A stretch of 64,000 nt of DNA. Source: CAVPNY01 sp963706905 (GTDB taxonomy: Bacteria; Chloroflexota; Anaerolineae; Anaerolineales; UBA4823). Where the stretch lies: contig CAVPNY010000018.1 of assembly GCA_963706905.1 (NCBI GenBank), positions 124,001 through 188,000 of the forward strand, written 5' to 3'. This document shows, in pieces, positions 1 to 8,061 of the stretch; position 1 is the first letter of the stretch, and each line of letters begins with the position of its first letter. The notes beneath the pieces are model-generated. The model saw only the letters and a list, made by a program, of their open reading frames with translations, did no database searches and was not told where the DNA came from. The translations under genes and the position numbers were made by a program.

Positions 1-160
1 ATGTGACGACTTTCTTCTCAGCCGGCGGCGCTTCGGTCTCCGCCCCCGGTGCTTCTGTTGCTGGCTGGGTGGCCGGGGCGGCGGGCGCGCAGGCTGCCAA
101 CAAAAAGCTCACAAGTACCAATAAGGATAACCAGCGTAATACACTCTTTCTCGGTGACAT
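1..160 (-). CDS. N-terminus of a solute-binding lipoprotein (cut by window edge)
   Basis: Translating the minus strand from the ATG at 158-160 gives a lipoprotein signal peptide: basic start (MSPRKS), a hydrophobic stretch and the lipobox FLLAAC, followed by an Ala/Pro/Thr/Glu-rich linker (APAAPATQPATEAP). The gene runs off the left edge after about 53 codons. An excellent ribosome binding site, GGAGGAGAACAAT, lies directly before the ATG. This linker composition closely resembles that of the sugar-binding protein at 48964, so an ABC-transporter substrate-binding protein is the most likely identity. The mature domain is outside the window, so ligand and family cannot be read. The lipid-anchored location on the outer face of the membrane is well supported. 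Confidence 0.72.
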   Translation of the reverse strand, partial: MSPRKSVLRWLSLLVLVSFLLAACAPAAPATQPATEAPGAETEAPPAEKKVVT

Positions 161-418
161 ATTGTTCTCCTCCAGTTGAAAGATCGCTAATACGGGTTGA
201 TGCATTGCCGGGTATCCAACATCCGGGGTTCAATTGTGTGAAATTTAGATAGTCACCTCCCGAAGTCTTCAAACAAGGTCATCGTTATCGGATTGTGAAG
301 TGCGTAGCGGTGGGTATGTATTCTTCTGTCCTATTTTCGCTTGATTCTTATCGAAGCATACATTAATATTATATATGATCTAAGCTTATCTAAATTAAGA
401 AAAAATCGGAGTTTCAGC

Positions 419-1546
419 ATGCCACATTCAATCCAGATCGGCGATACATGCGCTCAACCGGGCAGCCTGCAGTATGGGCGCTGGGAAGCATTTCACCACC
501 CTACCGGCGGGAGTGAGTTTCTCCCCTTAATCATCGCACAGGGAGTGGCGGACGGTCCTTGCTTGTGGCTCACCGGCGGCATCCACGGTCCGGAACATGC
601 TGGGCCGCTGGTGATCCACCGGCTGCTCAATGCAGAGCTGGTCGCTTCCCTGCGCGGCACCATCGTTGCCCTGCCTGCGCTCAACCCGGTGGGACTGCGC
701 ACCATGTCTCGCCAGCCCCTACCCGATGATAAAGATCCCAATCGGCTGTGGCCGGATGGCAAGCCGGAGAAGCCGGCTGACCCGGATAAAGAGCCACCCA
801 CTCCCTTGGAAACCACCTACAAAGCCCTCTTCGAGCAGATGAAGGCAACAGCTGACTTCTTAATCGACTACCACAATGCCTGGACTGGTTCGATCTCCTT
901 TGCATTTCAGGATCGCATTCTCTACCGTCCTGGTGCGGACGATGCAGCCACCGCAACTGCTAAAGCCGAAGCAGAAGCCATGGTACAACGCCAGGCTGAG
1001 ATGCTGCACGCCTATGGCCATACCATCATCAGTGAGATGCCGATTACGAAAGTGATCGACGAGGACTTGCACCGCAGCACCTCGGCGGCGTTGCTCTACG
1101 GGGTGCGCAAGCCGGCCATCACCGTTGAGCTGGGCACGGGTCACATGCCAGACCCGGCCATCATCCAGGCAGCCGTGGCAGGCACGCGAAATATCATGCG
1201 CTGGGCTGGCATGTTGGACGGAGATATGGAGGCGATCAGCGGCATCCAGGTGGTTGACCCGGGCTATGCAGTGGTTCGTCGTCAGACACCCCGCCTCAAG
1301 CAAACCGGTGTAGTCTATCACCTTGTCCAGGCGGGGGATCCTGTTGCTGCTGGCCAGCCGGTGGCGGAGGTATGTGACATCTGGGGACGCCCGCTGGGTG
1401 ACGGCTACGTTTACGCTGAAGAAGAAGGCTTCGTGATTGGGCGCTCGCATGGTGTGTTTTATTATCCGGGCGAGGCAGTGCTGAGCATGGCAGTGCGCAA
1501 CACCCAGCCGATGACCGAGCCTTACCCGGTAGATTATTTCACTTAG
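419..1546 (+). CDS. Succinylglutamate desuccinylase/aspartoacylase family deacylase
   Basis: A 375-residue zinc-dependent deacylase of the AstE/AspA branch of the M14 carboxypeptidase clan. The motif GGIHGPEHAG near residue 55 supplies the first zinc His and Glu, DYHNAW holds the third metal-binding His, and VELGTG precedes a C-terminal beta domain typical of the family. These enzymes hydrolyse N-acyl amino acids or related amides; the substrate here is not evident. The ORF can be read 26 codons further upstream, but the ATG at 419 is preferred because it has a GGAG site at proper spacing and because family similarity begins there. It is monocistronic, transcribed away from the truncated lipoprotein gene. 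A weak promoter-like pair, TTGATT (341-346) and TAATAT (365-370), precedes it. Confidence 0.82.
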   Translation: MPHSIQIGDTCAQPGSLQYGRWEAFHHPTGGSEFLPLIIAQGVADGPCLWLTGGIHGPEHAGPLVIHRLLNAELVASLRGTIVALPALNPVGLRTMSRQPLPDDKDPNRLWPDGKPEKPADPDKEPPTPLETTYKALFEQMKATADFLIDYHNAWTGSISFAFQDRILYRPGADDAATATAKAEAEAMVQRQAEMLHAYGHTIISEMPITKVIDEDLHRSTSAALLYGVRKPAITVELGTGHMPDPAIIQAAVAGTRNIMRWAGMLDGDMEAISGIQVVDPGYAVVRRQTPRLKQTGVVYHLVQAGDPVAAGQPVAEVCDIWGRPLGDGYVYAEEEGFVIGRSHGVFYYPGEAVLSMAVRNTQPMTEPYPVDYFT

Positions 1547-1706
1547 TTGAGCTGCTCCGTGGTGAACCTGGGATGCCCACACGTGATGCCGGTACCCAAC
1601 CCGCGCTGCCCGATGGCATTTGAGGATTGCCGGGCCATCGATCCACCTGATCTCAGGTGAGGGTAGGCGCATTGGGCGCATGCTTACTGGCGAAAGGATA
1701 ATCTTT

Positions 1707-2249
1707 ATGAAGCGTTTGAATGGAATCTTTCTGGTCATAATGGTAGCGCTCTGCCTGGTCGCCTGCCAGCCATCTGGACCGGGCCAGTTCGAACACACCG
1801 CCTTTTCATTTACTTATCCAACGAACTGGCAGCTGATGTCCGAGTTGTTCGAAAATTACCAGGTCGGGCGGGATTATTATGATTTAGGCTTGGAGGAGAT
1901 CGTGATGGTAACCAGCGCCAAGAAGCCTGGAGAGTCAGGCGCTTATTTCGCGGTGGCCTCTGCGCCCCTGCCCGCCGGCTCCGAACTGGAGACCGTCTTC
2001 CACCAGACCTATGCAGGCATTGCTGATCAACTCCGCGATGTATCCGAGGAAACCATTCGGTTGGGAGAGCAGCAGGCATATTCGATCACTTACCAGCGCC
2101 CCTGGGGGGAACCCTGGTGGCAATTCCGGGATGTATGGCTGGAAAAGGACGGAACCATTTATCTTTTATCTTTTCATGCCGCTCCGGGCAAGTTCCAGAA
2201 TTCTTTAGAAGAGTTTGAGGCCATCTTAAATCAGTTTATACTAAAGTGA
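1707..2249 (+). CDS. Small lipoprotein, PsbP/DUF1795-like fold
   Basis: A 180-residue lipoprotein with a clear signal peptide ending in lipobox LVAC (Cys about residue 15). The mature part begins with a typical 'FSFTYPTNWQL' motif, which recurs in PsbP/MOG1-like stress lipoproteins in which a soluble alpha/beta domain recognises or stabilises partners at the membrane. Conserved features include a central 'EETIRLGEQQAYSI' strand and 'VWLEKDGTIYLLSF' near the end. The start at 1707 follows CGAAAGGA and gives a proper signal peptide; the longer reading from 1620 does not. It overlaps the next ORF by 4 bases, implying translational coupling. The specific function is unknown. Confidence 0.72.
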   Translation: MKRLNGIFLVIMVALCLVACQPSGPGQFEHTAFSFTYPTNWQLMSELFENYQVGRDYYDLGLEEIVMVTSAKKPGESGAYFAVASAPLPAGSELETVFHQTYAGIADQLRDVSEETIRLGEQQAYSITYQRPWGEPWWQFRDVWLEKDGTIYLLSFHAAPGKFQNSLEEFEAILNQFILK

Positions 2250-2674
2250 TATCCGCAGCTACAGGAGAGACCCTTGTCAATACTGACAACAGTTCACATC
2301 TTCCCCATGGTCCAGAGCTCCTGGAATTTCTGGCAAATTACAATCCCGAAGTGCGGGCTATCGCTCTTATGCTGCGCGAGCTTGTCCTTGAAATTGTTCC
2401 AGAGGCTATCGAGCAGGTTGATCGGCCGGGGAAATTGAATGGCTATGGATTTAAACCGACCTACAAGGACACCATCTGTGTGATCATGCCCCTAAGACCC
2501 GCGGTGAACCTGGGTTTCCCACGCGGCACAGAGCTGCCTGATCCGGGTGGATTGCTGGTTTGCACCGGCAAGCGGGCGCGGCACGTCAAGATCACGGCTC
2601 TCGAGGAAATCGATCTGCCGCGGTTGCGCGCATTAATCGAAGCCTCAGTGGCGCTTACCCGAAAGGGGATCTAG
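2246..2674 (+). CDS. DUF1801-like small protein
   Basis: A 142-residue soluble protein starting at a GTG that overlaps the stop codon of the lipoprotein gene before it. The segment from about residue 25 (ELLEFLANYNPEVRAIALML) through YKDTICVIMPLRPAVNLGF resembles DUF1801/YdhG-type domains, a small alpha/beta fold of unsettled function related to the iron-chaperone family. The C-terminal motif TGKRARHVKITALEEID is also typical. No catalytic residues can be assigned. The overlap suggests co-expression with the PsbP-like lipoprotein, but no pathway follows from that. Confidence 0.65.
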   Translation: MISAATGETLVNTDNSSHLPHGPELLEFLANYNPEVRAIALMLRELVLEIVPEAIEQVDRPGKLNGYGFKPTYKDTICVIMPLRPAVNLGFPRGTELPDPGGLLVCTGKRARHVKITALEEIDLPRLRALIEASVALTRKGI

Positions 2675-2706
2675 TCTCGTAACTGCACACCTGAAGATTG
2701 TGCATT

Positions 2707-2748
2707 TCTTCTATAATTTGGTGGCGTAGTCCCGCAAATTATAGAAGA
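2707..2748. terminator. Hairpin downstream of the DUF1801 gene
   Basis: A perfect 14-bp inverted repeat: TCTTCTATAATTTG (2707-2720) pairs with 2735-2748 around a 14-nt loop. It sits 33 bases after the stop codon in the gap between two genes on the same strand. The stem is AT-rich and only TTTG follows, so it is a weak intrinsic terminator or another structured element. Confidence 0.45.
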
Positions 2749-2862
2749 TTTGAATCCCCATCCACCTGATAAAACTGTAAGCGTTGCAGGTGTTTTCTGG
2801 GTCGTTTTCGGTGTATTATCAAATATATTGGATTATTAACCAGTGTGGAAGGAATCAAAAAG

Positions 2863-3294
2863 ATGTCCGAAATGACCCGTTCCCAACTCTTCGATTTACT
2901 CAACCGTCCTGGCCCATTATGGCTGGTTAACATCGACCTGAGCGGCGCCAACCTGGTCGGCGCCAACCTGAAAGGGGCCGACCTGCGCTGGGCTAACCTG
3001 AGCAAGGCCTACCTCAGTGGGGCGGATTTATCCGGGGCTGATCTGATCGGCGCTAAACTCAACCAGGCCGACCTGGTAGGCGTTAATCTGACCAAGGCCT
3101 ACCTGTGCGGGGCTGACCTGAGCGAAGCCAACCTCAGCCGGGCAAACCTGAGCAAGGCTGATTTGACCGGCGCTATCCTGGTGGAAACCAATCTGCGCGA
3201 GGCCGACCTGCGCCTGGCCAGATTGCTGGAAGCAGACCTGATCTCTGCTCGTCTGGAGGGCGCGAAACTATCTGAAAAAGGCCCCCATCGCTAA
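2863..3294 (+). CDS. Pentapeptide-repeat protein
   Basis: A 143-residue protein almost wholly made of A(D/N)LxxA-type pentapeptide repeats (for example DLSGANLVGANLKGADL), beginning near residue 25 after a short helical N-terminus. About twenty consecutive repeats would form a right-handed quadrilateral beta-helix of roughly five coils. Proteins of this type act as scaffolds or, in the Qnr/MfpA branch, as DNA mimics that protect gyrase; nothing here points to that branch specifically. The ATG at 2863 follows GGAAGGA; a GTG six codons upstream is possible. There is no signal peptide, so it is likely cytosolic. It converges with the S9 peptidase gene, with one base between the two stops. Confidence 0.85.
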   Translation: MSEMTRSQLFDLLNRPGPLWLVNIDLSGANLVGANLKGADLRWANLSKAYLSGADLSGADLIGAKLNQADLVGVNLTKAYLCGADLSEANLSRANLSKADLTGAILVETNLREADLRLARLLEADLISARLEGAKLSEKGPHR

Positions 3295-3295
3295 T

Positions 3296-5158
3296 TTAAT
3301 CCACTTGCTTTGGCATTAAATACCAGTCTAAAAAGCGCTCGATGCGGGTGTGTGCATCCAGTTGATTCTCGCGCCTGACAAATCCGTGCAGCTCGCCAGT
3401 GTAAGTCTTATACTCGTAGGTTTTTCCCACCCGGTGCATGGCTTCTGCCCAGGCTTCTGAGGCTTCTGGCGGGACGATATCATCTGCCAGGCCGTGTAAC
3501 AGCAGGATCGGTTTGCGGATGTTCTCTACCTGGAAGATAGGTGAGCCATTCAGGTACACTGGGCGGTTCTTTCCAGGATTGCCGATCATCTTCTCTGTAT
3601 ACCATCGCAGAGTACGGCTGCACAACGCCCAGGAGGTTTCCAGATGGGCGTCGCCATATCTGCTCACGCCGCAAGCGAACAGGTAGTCGGGGTCCTTGGC
3701 CAGGCAGCAGGCTACCATGTAGCCGCCATAGCTTCCGCCGATAATCCCGATGCGCTCTCGGTCAACCTCGTCCAGCGCGCCCAGGTAGCGCGCTGCGTAC
3801 AGGCAATCCTGGGTGTCCCCGCCACCCCAATCATTGTAATTGCGATGTTCGAAGGTCACGCCGTAGCCGGTGCTGCCGCGGTAATTGGGCGCCAGCAGGG
3901 TGTATCCCTTCGCCACCAGGTACTGCCAGAAGGGGTCCCAATCATAGATGTGCTGCCCAGACGGCCCGCCGTGCGGGTTCACCAGTGCGGCGCCGTTTGG
4001 ATTCGGCGGACGGTAAAGGAAGGCCGGGATATCCAGCCCGTCGAAGCTTTGGTAGCTTACCATTTCGGGAATGACCAGATGGTTGGCTTCCAGGGCTGGC
4101 AGGTTAGAGAAAGTCAATTGGGTGGTGTTCCCGCCAGGCACCTCGACGCGGTAAAGATCCGGCGGCCGGGTCGAATCCTCAAAACTGACGATCAAGAAGT
4201 CGCCCTGTGGCGACCATTGAGGGGACATATGGACGCCGGTTGCCGCGCGCAGCTGGCTGACCTCCCCGCTGGCAGCATCGATCAATGCCAGCTCAATAGA
4301 GCCTTTGCGGTTGACTACGCAGGCGATCTGCTTTCCATCCGGCGACCAGGCCAGGTCGGCCACGTCCATACCGAGATGGGTCAACTGGCGCAGGTTGCCC
4401 CCATCTGCATCTATCAGCCAGGCTTCAGTGAATTCGGTGCGTTGCGAGATGAACGCAATCAGCTTGCCATCTGGTGACCAGCGCGGCCACCAATCCCTGG
4501 TTTTTGCCTGGCTGGTCAGCGGGCGTGCCTGGCCGCTTTCGATATCCACCTGCCAGATTTCCCACCGATCCAGGTCCTCATAGGCGTAACGCACAAAAGC
4601 CACTCTCTTCCCATCTAGGGAGGGTTGGGCATCCAACGCGTCGCCGGGACCGGTGAAGAGCGGGCGCGGCCAGGCGCCTTCCCGGTCGGTCAGGAGCAGG
4701 TGCAAGGCCTCGTTGCGTTCCACAGAGATCAGGAGTTGCTGGCTGTCCGGCAGCCATATTGGGCTTGAAGCTGACGCGGCAAAATCGCTGATTTTGACCG
4801 GCAGACCGCCTGCCAGGGGAGCAACGAATACGTGATCGAGCATGCTGAAAGCCAGCCACTTCCCATCTGGAGAAGGCTGTGGATTCTCATCATTCCAGAA
4901 GAGCGCCGCGGCGCGTTCAGTGGAGCGGCGCGCCGGCCACCCACCGCTTACCGGCAGAGTATAGACATCCGATCCCCCGTCCCGATCCCAGATAAATGCC
5001 AGGTATTCGCCGGTGGGTGCCAGCTTGTGATTGTGGATGCGGTTGACCGCGGTGGTTAATCCCAAACTCCAGCCCGCTGGAGGGTGGATGTCAGGCCGGG
5101 CGATAGAAAACCAGCCGTTGCGCTCATATTTTTCAACCAGATTGATTTCACCGCTCAT
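3296..5158 (-). CDS. S9-family prolyl oligopeptidase / acylaminoacyl-peptidase
   Basis: A 620-residue serine peptidase. The N-terminal ~360 residues form a WD40/TolB-like beta-propeller with repeated 'SPDGKxIAF' blades. The C-terminal alpha/beta-hydrolase domain carries the nucleophile motif GGSYGGYM (Ser about 473), the acid in HGLADDIVPP (Asp about 558) and the catalytic His in GELHGF (about 591). Family members cleave short peptides or release N-acylated amino acids, and the propeller restricts access to small substrates. No signal peptide is seen, so it is cytosolic. The ATG at 5158 is chosen because AGGAGAGAGC precedes it; five more codons are open upstream. Length is normal for the family. 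Confidence 0.9.
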   Translation of the reverse strand: MSGEINLVEKYERNGWFSIARPDIHPPAGWSLGLTTAVNRIHNHKLAPTGEYLAFIWDRDGGSDVYTLPVSGGWPARRSTERAAALFWNDENPQPSPDGKWLAFSMLDHVFVAPLAGGLPVKISDFAASASSPIWLPDSQQLLISVERNEALHLLLTDREGAWPRPLFTGPGDALDAQPSLDGKRVAFVRYAYEDLDRWEIWQVDIESGQARPLTSQAKTRDWWPRWSPDGKLIAFISQRTEFTEAWLIDADGGNLRQLTHLGMDVADLAWSPDGKQIACVVNRKGSIELALIDAASGEVSQLRAATGVHMSPQWSPQGDFLIVSFEDSTRPPDLYRVEVPGGNTTQLTFSNLPALEANHLVIPEMVSYQSFDGLDIPAFLYRPPNPNGAALVNPHGGPSGQHIYDWDPFWQYLVAKGYTLLAPNYRGSTGYGVTFEHRNYNDWGGGDTQDCLYAARYLGALDEVDRERIGIIGGSYGGYMVACCLAKDPDYLFACGVSRYGDAHLETSWALCSRTLRWYTEKMIGNPGKNRPVYLNGSPIFQVENIRKPILLLHGLADDIVPPEASEAWAEAMHRVGKTYEYKTYTGELHGFVRRENQLDAHTRIERFLDWYLMPKQVD

Positions 5159-5265
5159 GCTCTCTCCTGGCAATTGGATAAAGTATATTAGTTGCTTAGA
5201 AGCCGGTTATATAGAAGGGTATTTTCTATATCCTCAATATCCTGTCCATCCTGTTTACGTCTGAG

Positions 5266-5754
5266 CTAAGGGTCGGTCGTCAACCACAGCTCTGGTCCGC
5301 CCTGGCCGAGATAAGCTGTGGTGGAAACCTGATGCACGCCTGGTGCGAGGTAGCTGCCAAGATCAGCCTCGATCACCTGCTCCTGATCTGGCTGGAGGGT
5401 GAAATCATAACCAGCGATGCGGATGCGTAACTCCTGTTCGGTGCGGTTGATAACCTTCAGGTGTTGCTCTGGAGTCGCCCGGGCGCAGCGTGGGTTGGGG
5501 ATGTCCGGGTAGATCTCAAACACTACCAGCTCGCCTGGATAAAAATCGCAGATCCCAGCAGCCGGGCTATCCGCCACTGGCGTTGCCAGGCTTTGCGTTT
5601 GCAGGGCGGGTTGAGTGGGAGTGGGAAGGTCTTGCAGCTGGGTTGGCGTCGCGGGTAGCGCAATTTGCGTCGCAGCAGGCTGGACACTCGGGCTGGTCAC
5701 GCACCCTGCCAGTGTCACACACGAAATAAAGGTAATAACAAAGGAATATTTCAT
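5266..5754 (-). CDS. Small lipoprotein, unknown function
   Basis: A 162-residue lipoprotein with lipobox TLAGC (Cys about 18), followed by a low-complexity Thr/Pro/Gln/Ala linker of about 45 residues and a small globular C-terminus. The latter contains two cysteines (GICDFYP, NPRCARA) and a beta-rich tail ending GGPELWLTTDP. The linker style is like other surface lipoproteins in this window. No family is recognised. It is transcribed toward the S9 peptidase gene with a gap of about 107 bases. Confidence 0.68.
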   Translation of the reverse strand: MKYSFVITFISCVTLAGCVTSPSVQPAATQIALPATPTQLQDLPTPTQPALQTQSLATPVADSPAAGICDFYPGELVVFEIYPDIPNPRCARATPEQHLKVINRTEQELRIRIAGYDFTLQPDQEQVIEADLGSYLAPGVHQVSTTAYLGQGGPELWLTTDP

Positions 5755-6092
5755 AGTGCACGCCTTTTGCGTTGGGATACTGCAGTTGAGGGTGAAATTG
5801 GGATTGTTTGGGTGGGTGGAACCTGTCCAATCACTCCTACATCCATGTTATCTGCATAAGTCCGATATCCTTAAATATACACGATATGGACGATTCTAAA
5901 TGAAAAAAGGTAAATGCGCGACGAACGAATCTTAATTCCGGGAACTGGATAGTGTGTTCTCTTGGATGGGCCACATCAACGGTATAATTCTTATCTCTTT
6001 ATTAACGGAAGTTTCCTTTTCAGGGGAACCCTCCCGGTGGCTTCGTCGTTAATGAATCGTTGAATCAAACCAATTTGTTTATGGAGAAGAAA
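5755..6092. other. Intergenic region between divergent lipoprotein genes
   Basis: This stretch of 338 bases has no convincing coding frame on either strand. It must hold promoters for both divergent genes. On the plus strand TATAAT at 5983-5988, with TTGGAT at 5962-5967, is the best candidate, but the 15-base spacer is short. No hairpin or repeat is evident. Confidence 0.4.
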
Positions 6093-7925
6093 ATGAAAAT
6101 CAATCCCTATCTATCCTTATTAGTCTTGCTGGGCGTGCTCCTGCCAGCCTGCGCACCGCAAGTCGGAGCGCCGCAATCCGGCTCGCCGCAAGCTGAGGTA
6201 CCGCAGACCCAAGCGCCTCAAACCGGCGGGATCGAGCAAACGCTTTACATTGGACCGCAACTAGTCGATTGTGTAGGCGTGGCCCAACAGAAATGCCTGC
6301 AGGTGAAAGACAGCCCGGATGGCGAATACCGTCTGTTCTATGACCAGATCGAGGGCTTCGAATTCGAAGAAGGCAAAGAATATGTCCTCACGGTGAGTAC
6401 AGAGCCGATTGAGAATCCCCCGGCGGACAGCTCAAATGTGCAGTACCGCCTGGTCGAGGTAATCAGCAGCGCGCCTTCCTCGGTGCCGCCCGCTGACTCT
6501 GGCACGATCTCGTCTGGCCCGCAGGCTGATAGCCTGGAAAGCCAGGTGTGGAACCTGACCTCTTATGTGAATAGCGCTGGCGCTGTGACTGAAACAGCCG
6601 CGAGCAGCCAGGTGACGGCGGAATTTAAAGACGGTCAGGTTTCCGGGAACGCCGGTTGTAATAGTTACTCCGCCTCGTACCAGGTAGATGGCAGCTCGAT
6701 CCAGATCGGAGAAGCAGCTTCGACAATGATGTTCTGCGACGAGCCTGAAGGCGTGATGGATCAAGAGGCTGCCTACCTGAAGGCGTTGAGCCTGGCAGCC
6801 AGCTTCCAGATTTCTAACGGGCAGCTCCAGATCGTAGATGCCAGCGGAAACACAATCCTGGTCTTTGGACAGGCGCAGTCGGCCTCCTTGATAGGCAGCA
6901 CCTGGCAGATGACCATGGTCAATAATGGTAAGGATGCAGTCGTTTCTGCTTTAGAAGGTTCCGAAATTACCGCCGTCTTTGGCGAGGATGGCTCGCTGAC
7001 CGGTTCCGCGGGCTGCAATCGCTACATGACGACTTACCAGCAGGACGGTTCATCGTTAACCATCGCTCAGGCTGCCTCTACCATGATGATGTGCACGGAT
7101 CCGGAAGGCGTGATGGAACAAGAAGCCGCCTATCTCAAGGCGCTCGAATCGGTAGCTTCCTTTGATCTGCTTGGTGACCGCCTGACATTGCGCACCGCCA
7201 GCGGGGCGATTGCTGTGGAATTTAGTCAATCAGAATCGATTGGCCTCTCGGATACATCCTGGTCGTTGAGCCTGTATTATATTGGCGGCGACGCGGTCAC
7301 CTCACCCCTGGTTGGCACGGAGATCACAGCCAACTTCTCCGAGGATGGTAAGCTTACCGGCTCGACGGGTTGTAACAACTACTTTTCGAGTTTCCAGGTA
7401 GATGGCGACTCTTTGACCCTCGGCCCGGTCGGCGCCACCAAGATGGCTTGTCCGGAGCCGCCTGGTACGATGGACCAAGAAACCGCTTTTCTGGCGATCC
7501 TGGACAATACGCGTGCTTATAAAATCAATGTTGACAGGCTGATCTTGTTGGATGCCAATGGTGCTATCCTGGCTGAATTCACTGCCTCACCCCTGATGGG
7601 AGTCGTCTGGAAATGGCAGCAGTACCTGTCCAACGATGATAGCGTGCAAGCCCCGGCTGATCCAGGTCAATACACGCTGGAATTCATGAACGATGGGACC
7701 GTGGCTATCCAGGCGGATTGCAATCGAGCCGTCGGCACTTTCACTTTGGAGAGCAACCAGCTCGATATCGAGATCGGCCCTGTGACGTTGATGCTCTGCC
7801 CGGAAGGTTCGCTTTCCGAGGAGTACCTGCGTTTGCTTGGCGATGTAGTGACTTACCTGTTCGAAGGTGGGGATCTGTATCTCGATGTGAAGTTTGACAG
7901 CGGTACAATGAAATTTAGTCAGTAA
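6093..7925 (+). CDS. Lipoprotein with four META (HslJ-like) domains
   Basis: A 610-residue lipoprotein. The signal peptide ends in lipobox LLPAC; a short Gln/Pro/Ala-rich linker follows. Four consecutive META domains start near residues 152, 269, 388 and 504, each opening with a W-x-L/M motif (VWNLTSY, STWQMTM, TSWSLSL, VVWKWQQ). The first three carry the G-C-N-x-Y signature (AGCNSY, AGCNRY, TGCNNY) and a second Cys in MMxC or MAC; the fourth has the diverged ADCNRA and LMLC. The META fold is known from HslJ, an E. coli lipoprotein linked to novobiocin resistance and heat shock. Single or double copies are usual, so four in tandem is notable. The ATG at 6093 follows GGAG and yields the correct signal peptide. 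Confidence 0.85.
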   Translation: MKINPYLSLLVLLGVLLPACAPQVGAPQSGSPQAEVPQTQAPQTGGIEQTLYIGPQLVDCVGVAQQKCLQVKDSPDGEYRLFYDQIEGFEFEEGKEYVLTVSTEPIENPPADSSNVQYRLVEVISSAPSSVPPADSGTISSGPQADSLESQVWNLTSYVNSAGAVTETAASSQVTAEFKDGQVSGNAGCNSYSASYQVDGSSIQIGEAASTMMFCDEPEGVMDQEAAYLKALSLAASFQISNGQLQIVDASGNTILVFGQAQSASLIGSTWQMTMVNNGKDAVVSALEGSEITAVFGEDGSLTGSAGCNRYMTTYQQDGSSLTIAQAASTMMMCTDPEGVMEQEAAYLKALESVASFDLLGDRLTLRTASGAIAVEFSQSESIGLSDTSWSLSLYYIGGDAVTSPLVGTEITANFSEDGKLTGSTGCNNYFSSFQVDGDSLTLGPVGATKMACPEPPGTMDQETAFLAILDNTRAYKINVDRLILLDANGAILAEFTASPLMGVVWKWQQYLSNDDSVQAPADPGQYTLEFMNDGTVAIQADCNRAVGTFTLESNQLDIEIGPVTLMLCPEGSLSEEYLRLLGDVVTYLFEGGDLYLDVKFDSGTMKFSQ

Positions 7926-7951
7926 AATTCTCGCCTCCATGTGAATAATGA

Positions 7952-7984
7952 AAATGTGGGCTGGTCTCTAGACAGCCCACATTT
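7952..7984 (+). terminator. Intrinsic terminator after the META lipoprotein gene
   Basis: A perfect 12-bp stem, AAATGTGGGCTG (7952-7963) with 7973-7984, around a 9-nt loop, 26 bases after the stop codon. The 3' arm ends in TTT followed by C, so the U-tract is short. Confidence 0.65.
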
Positions 7985-8029
7985 CGATTCGGACTACCCT
8001 CCCTCTGCTAAGGCGGGTTATTCGCAGTA

Positions 8030-8038
8030 TGCTATACT
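8030..8038 (+). promoter_or_regulatory. Extended -10 promoter candidate
   Basis: TGC-TATACT (8030-8038) has the TGn extension and a near-consensus -10 hexamer 23 bases upstream of the phosphatase ATG. This would give a very short leader, which agrees with the absence of an obvious ribosome binding site. Confidence 0.4.
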
Positions 8039-8061
8039 ATGCCAATTAAGTCTGGTTTACT

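Noticed and set aside
3644..4477. A 277-codon plus-strand frame inside the S9 peptidase gene.
   Set aside because: It mirrors the propeller coding sequence, has no ribosome site and no recognisable domain.
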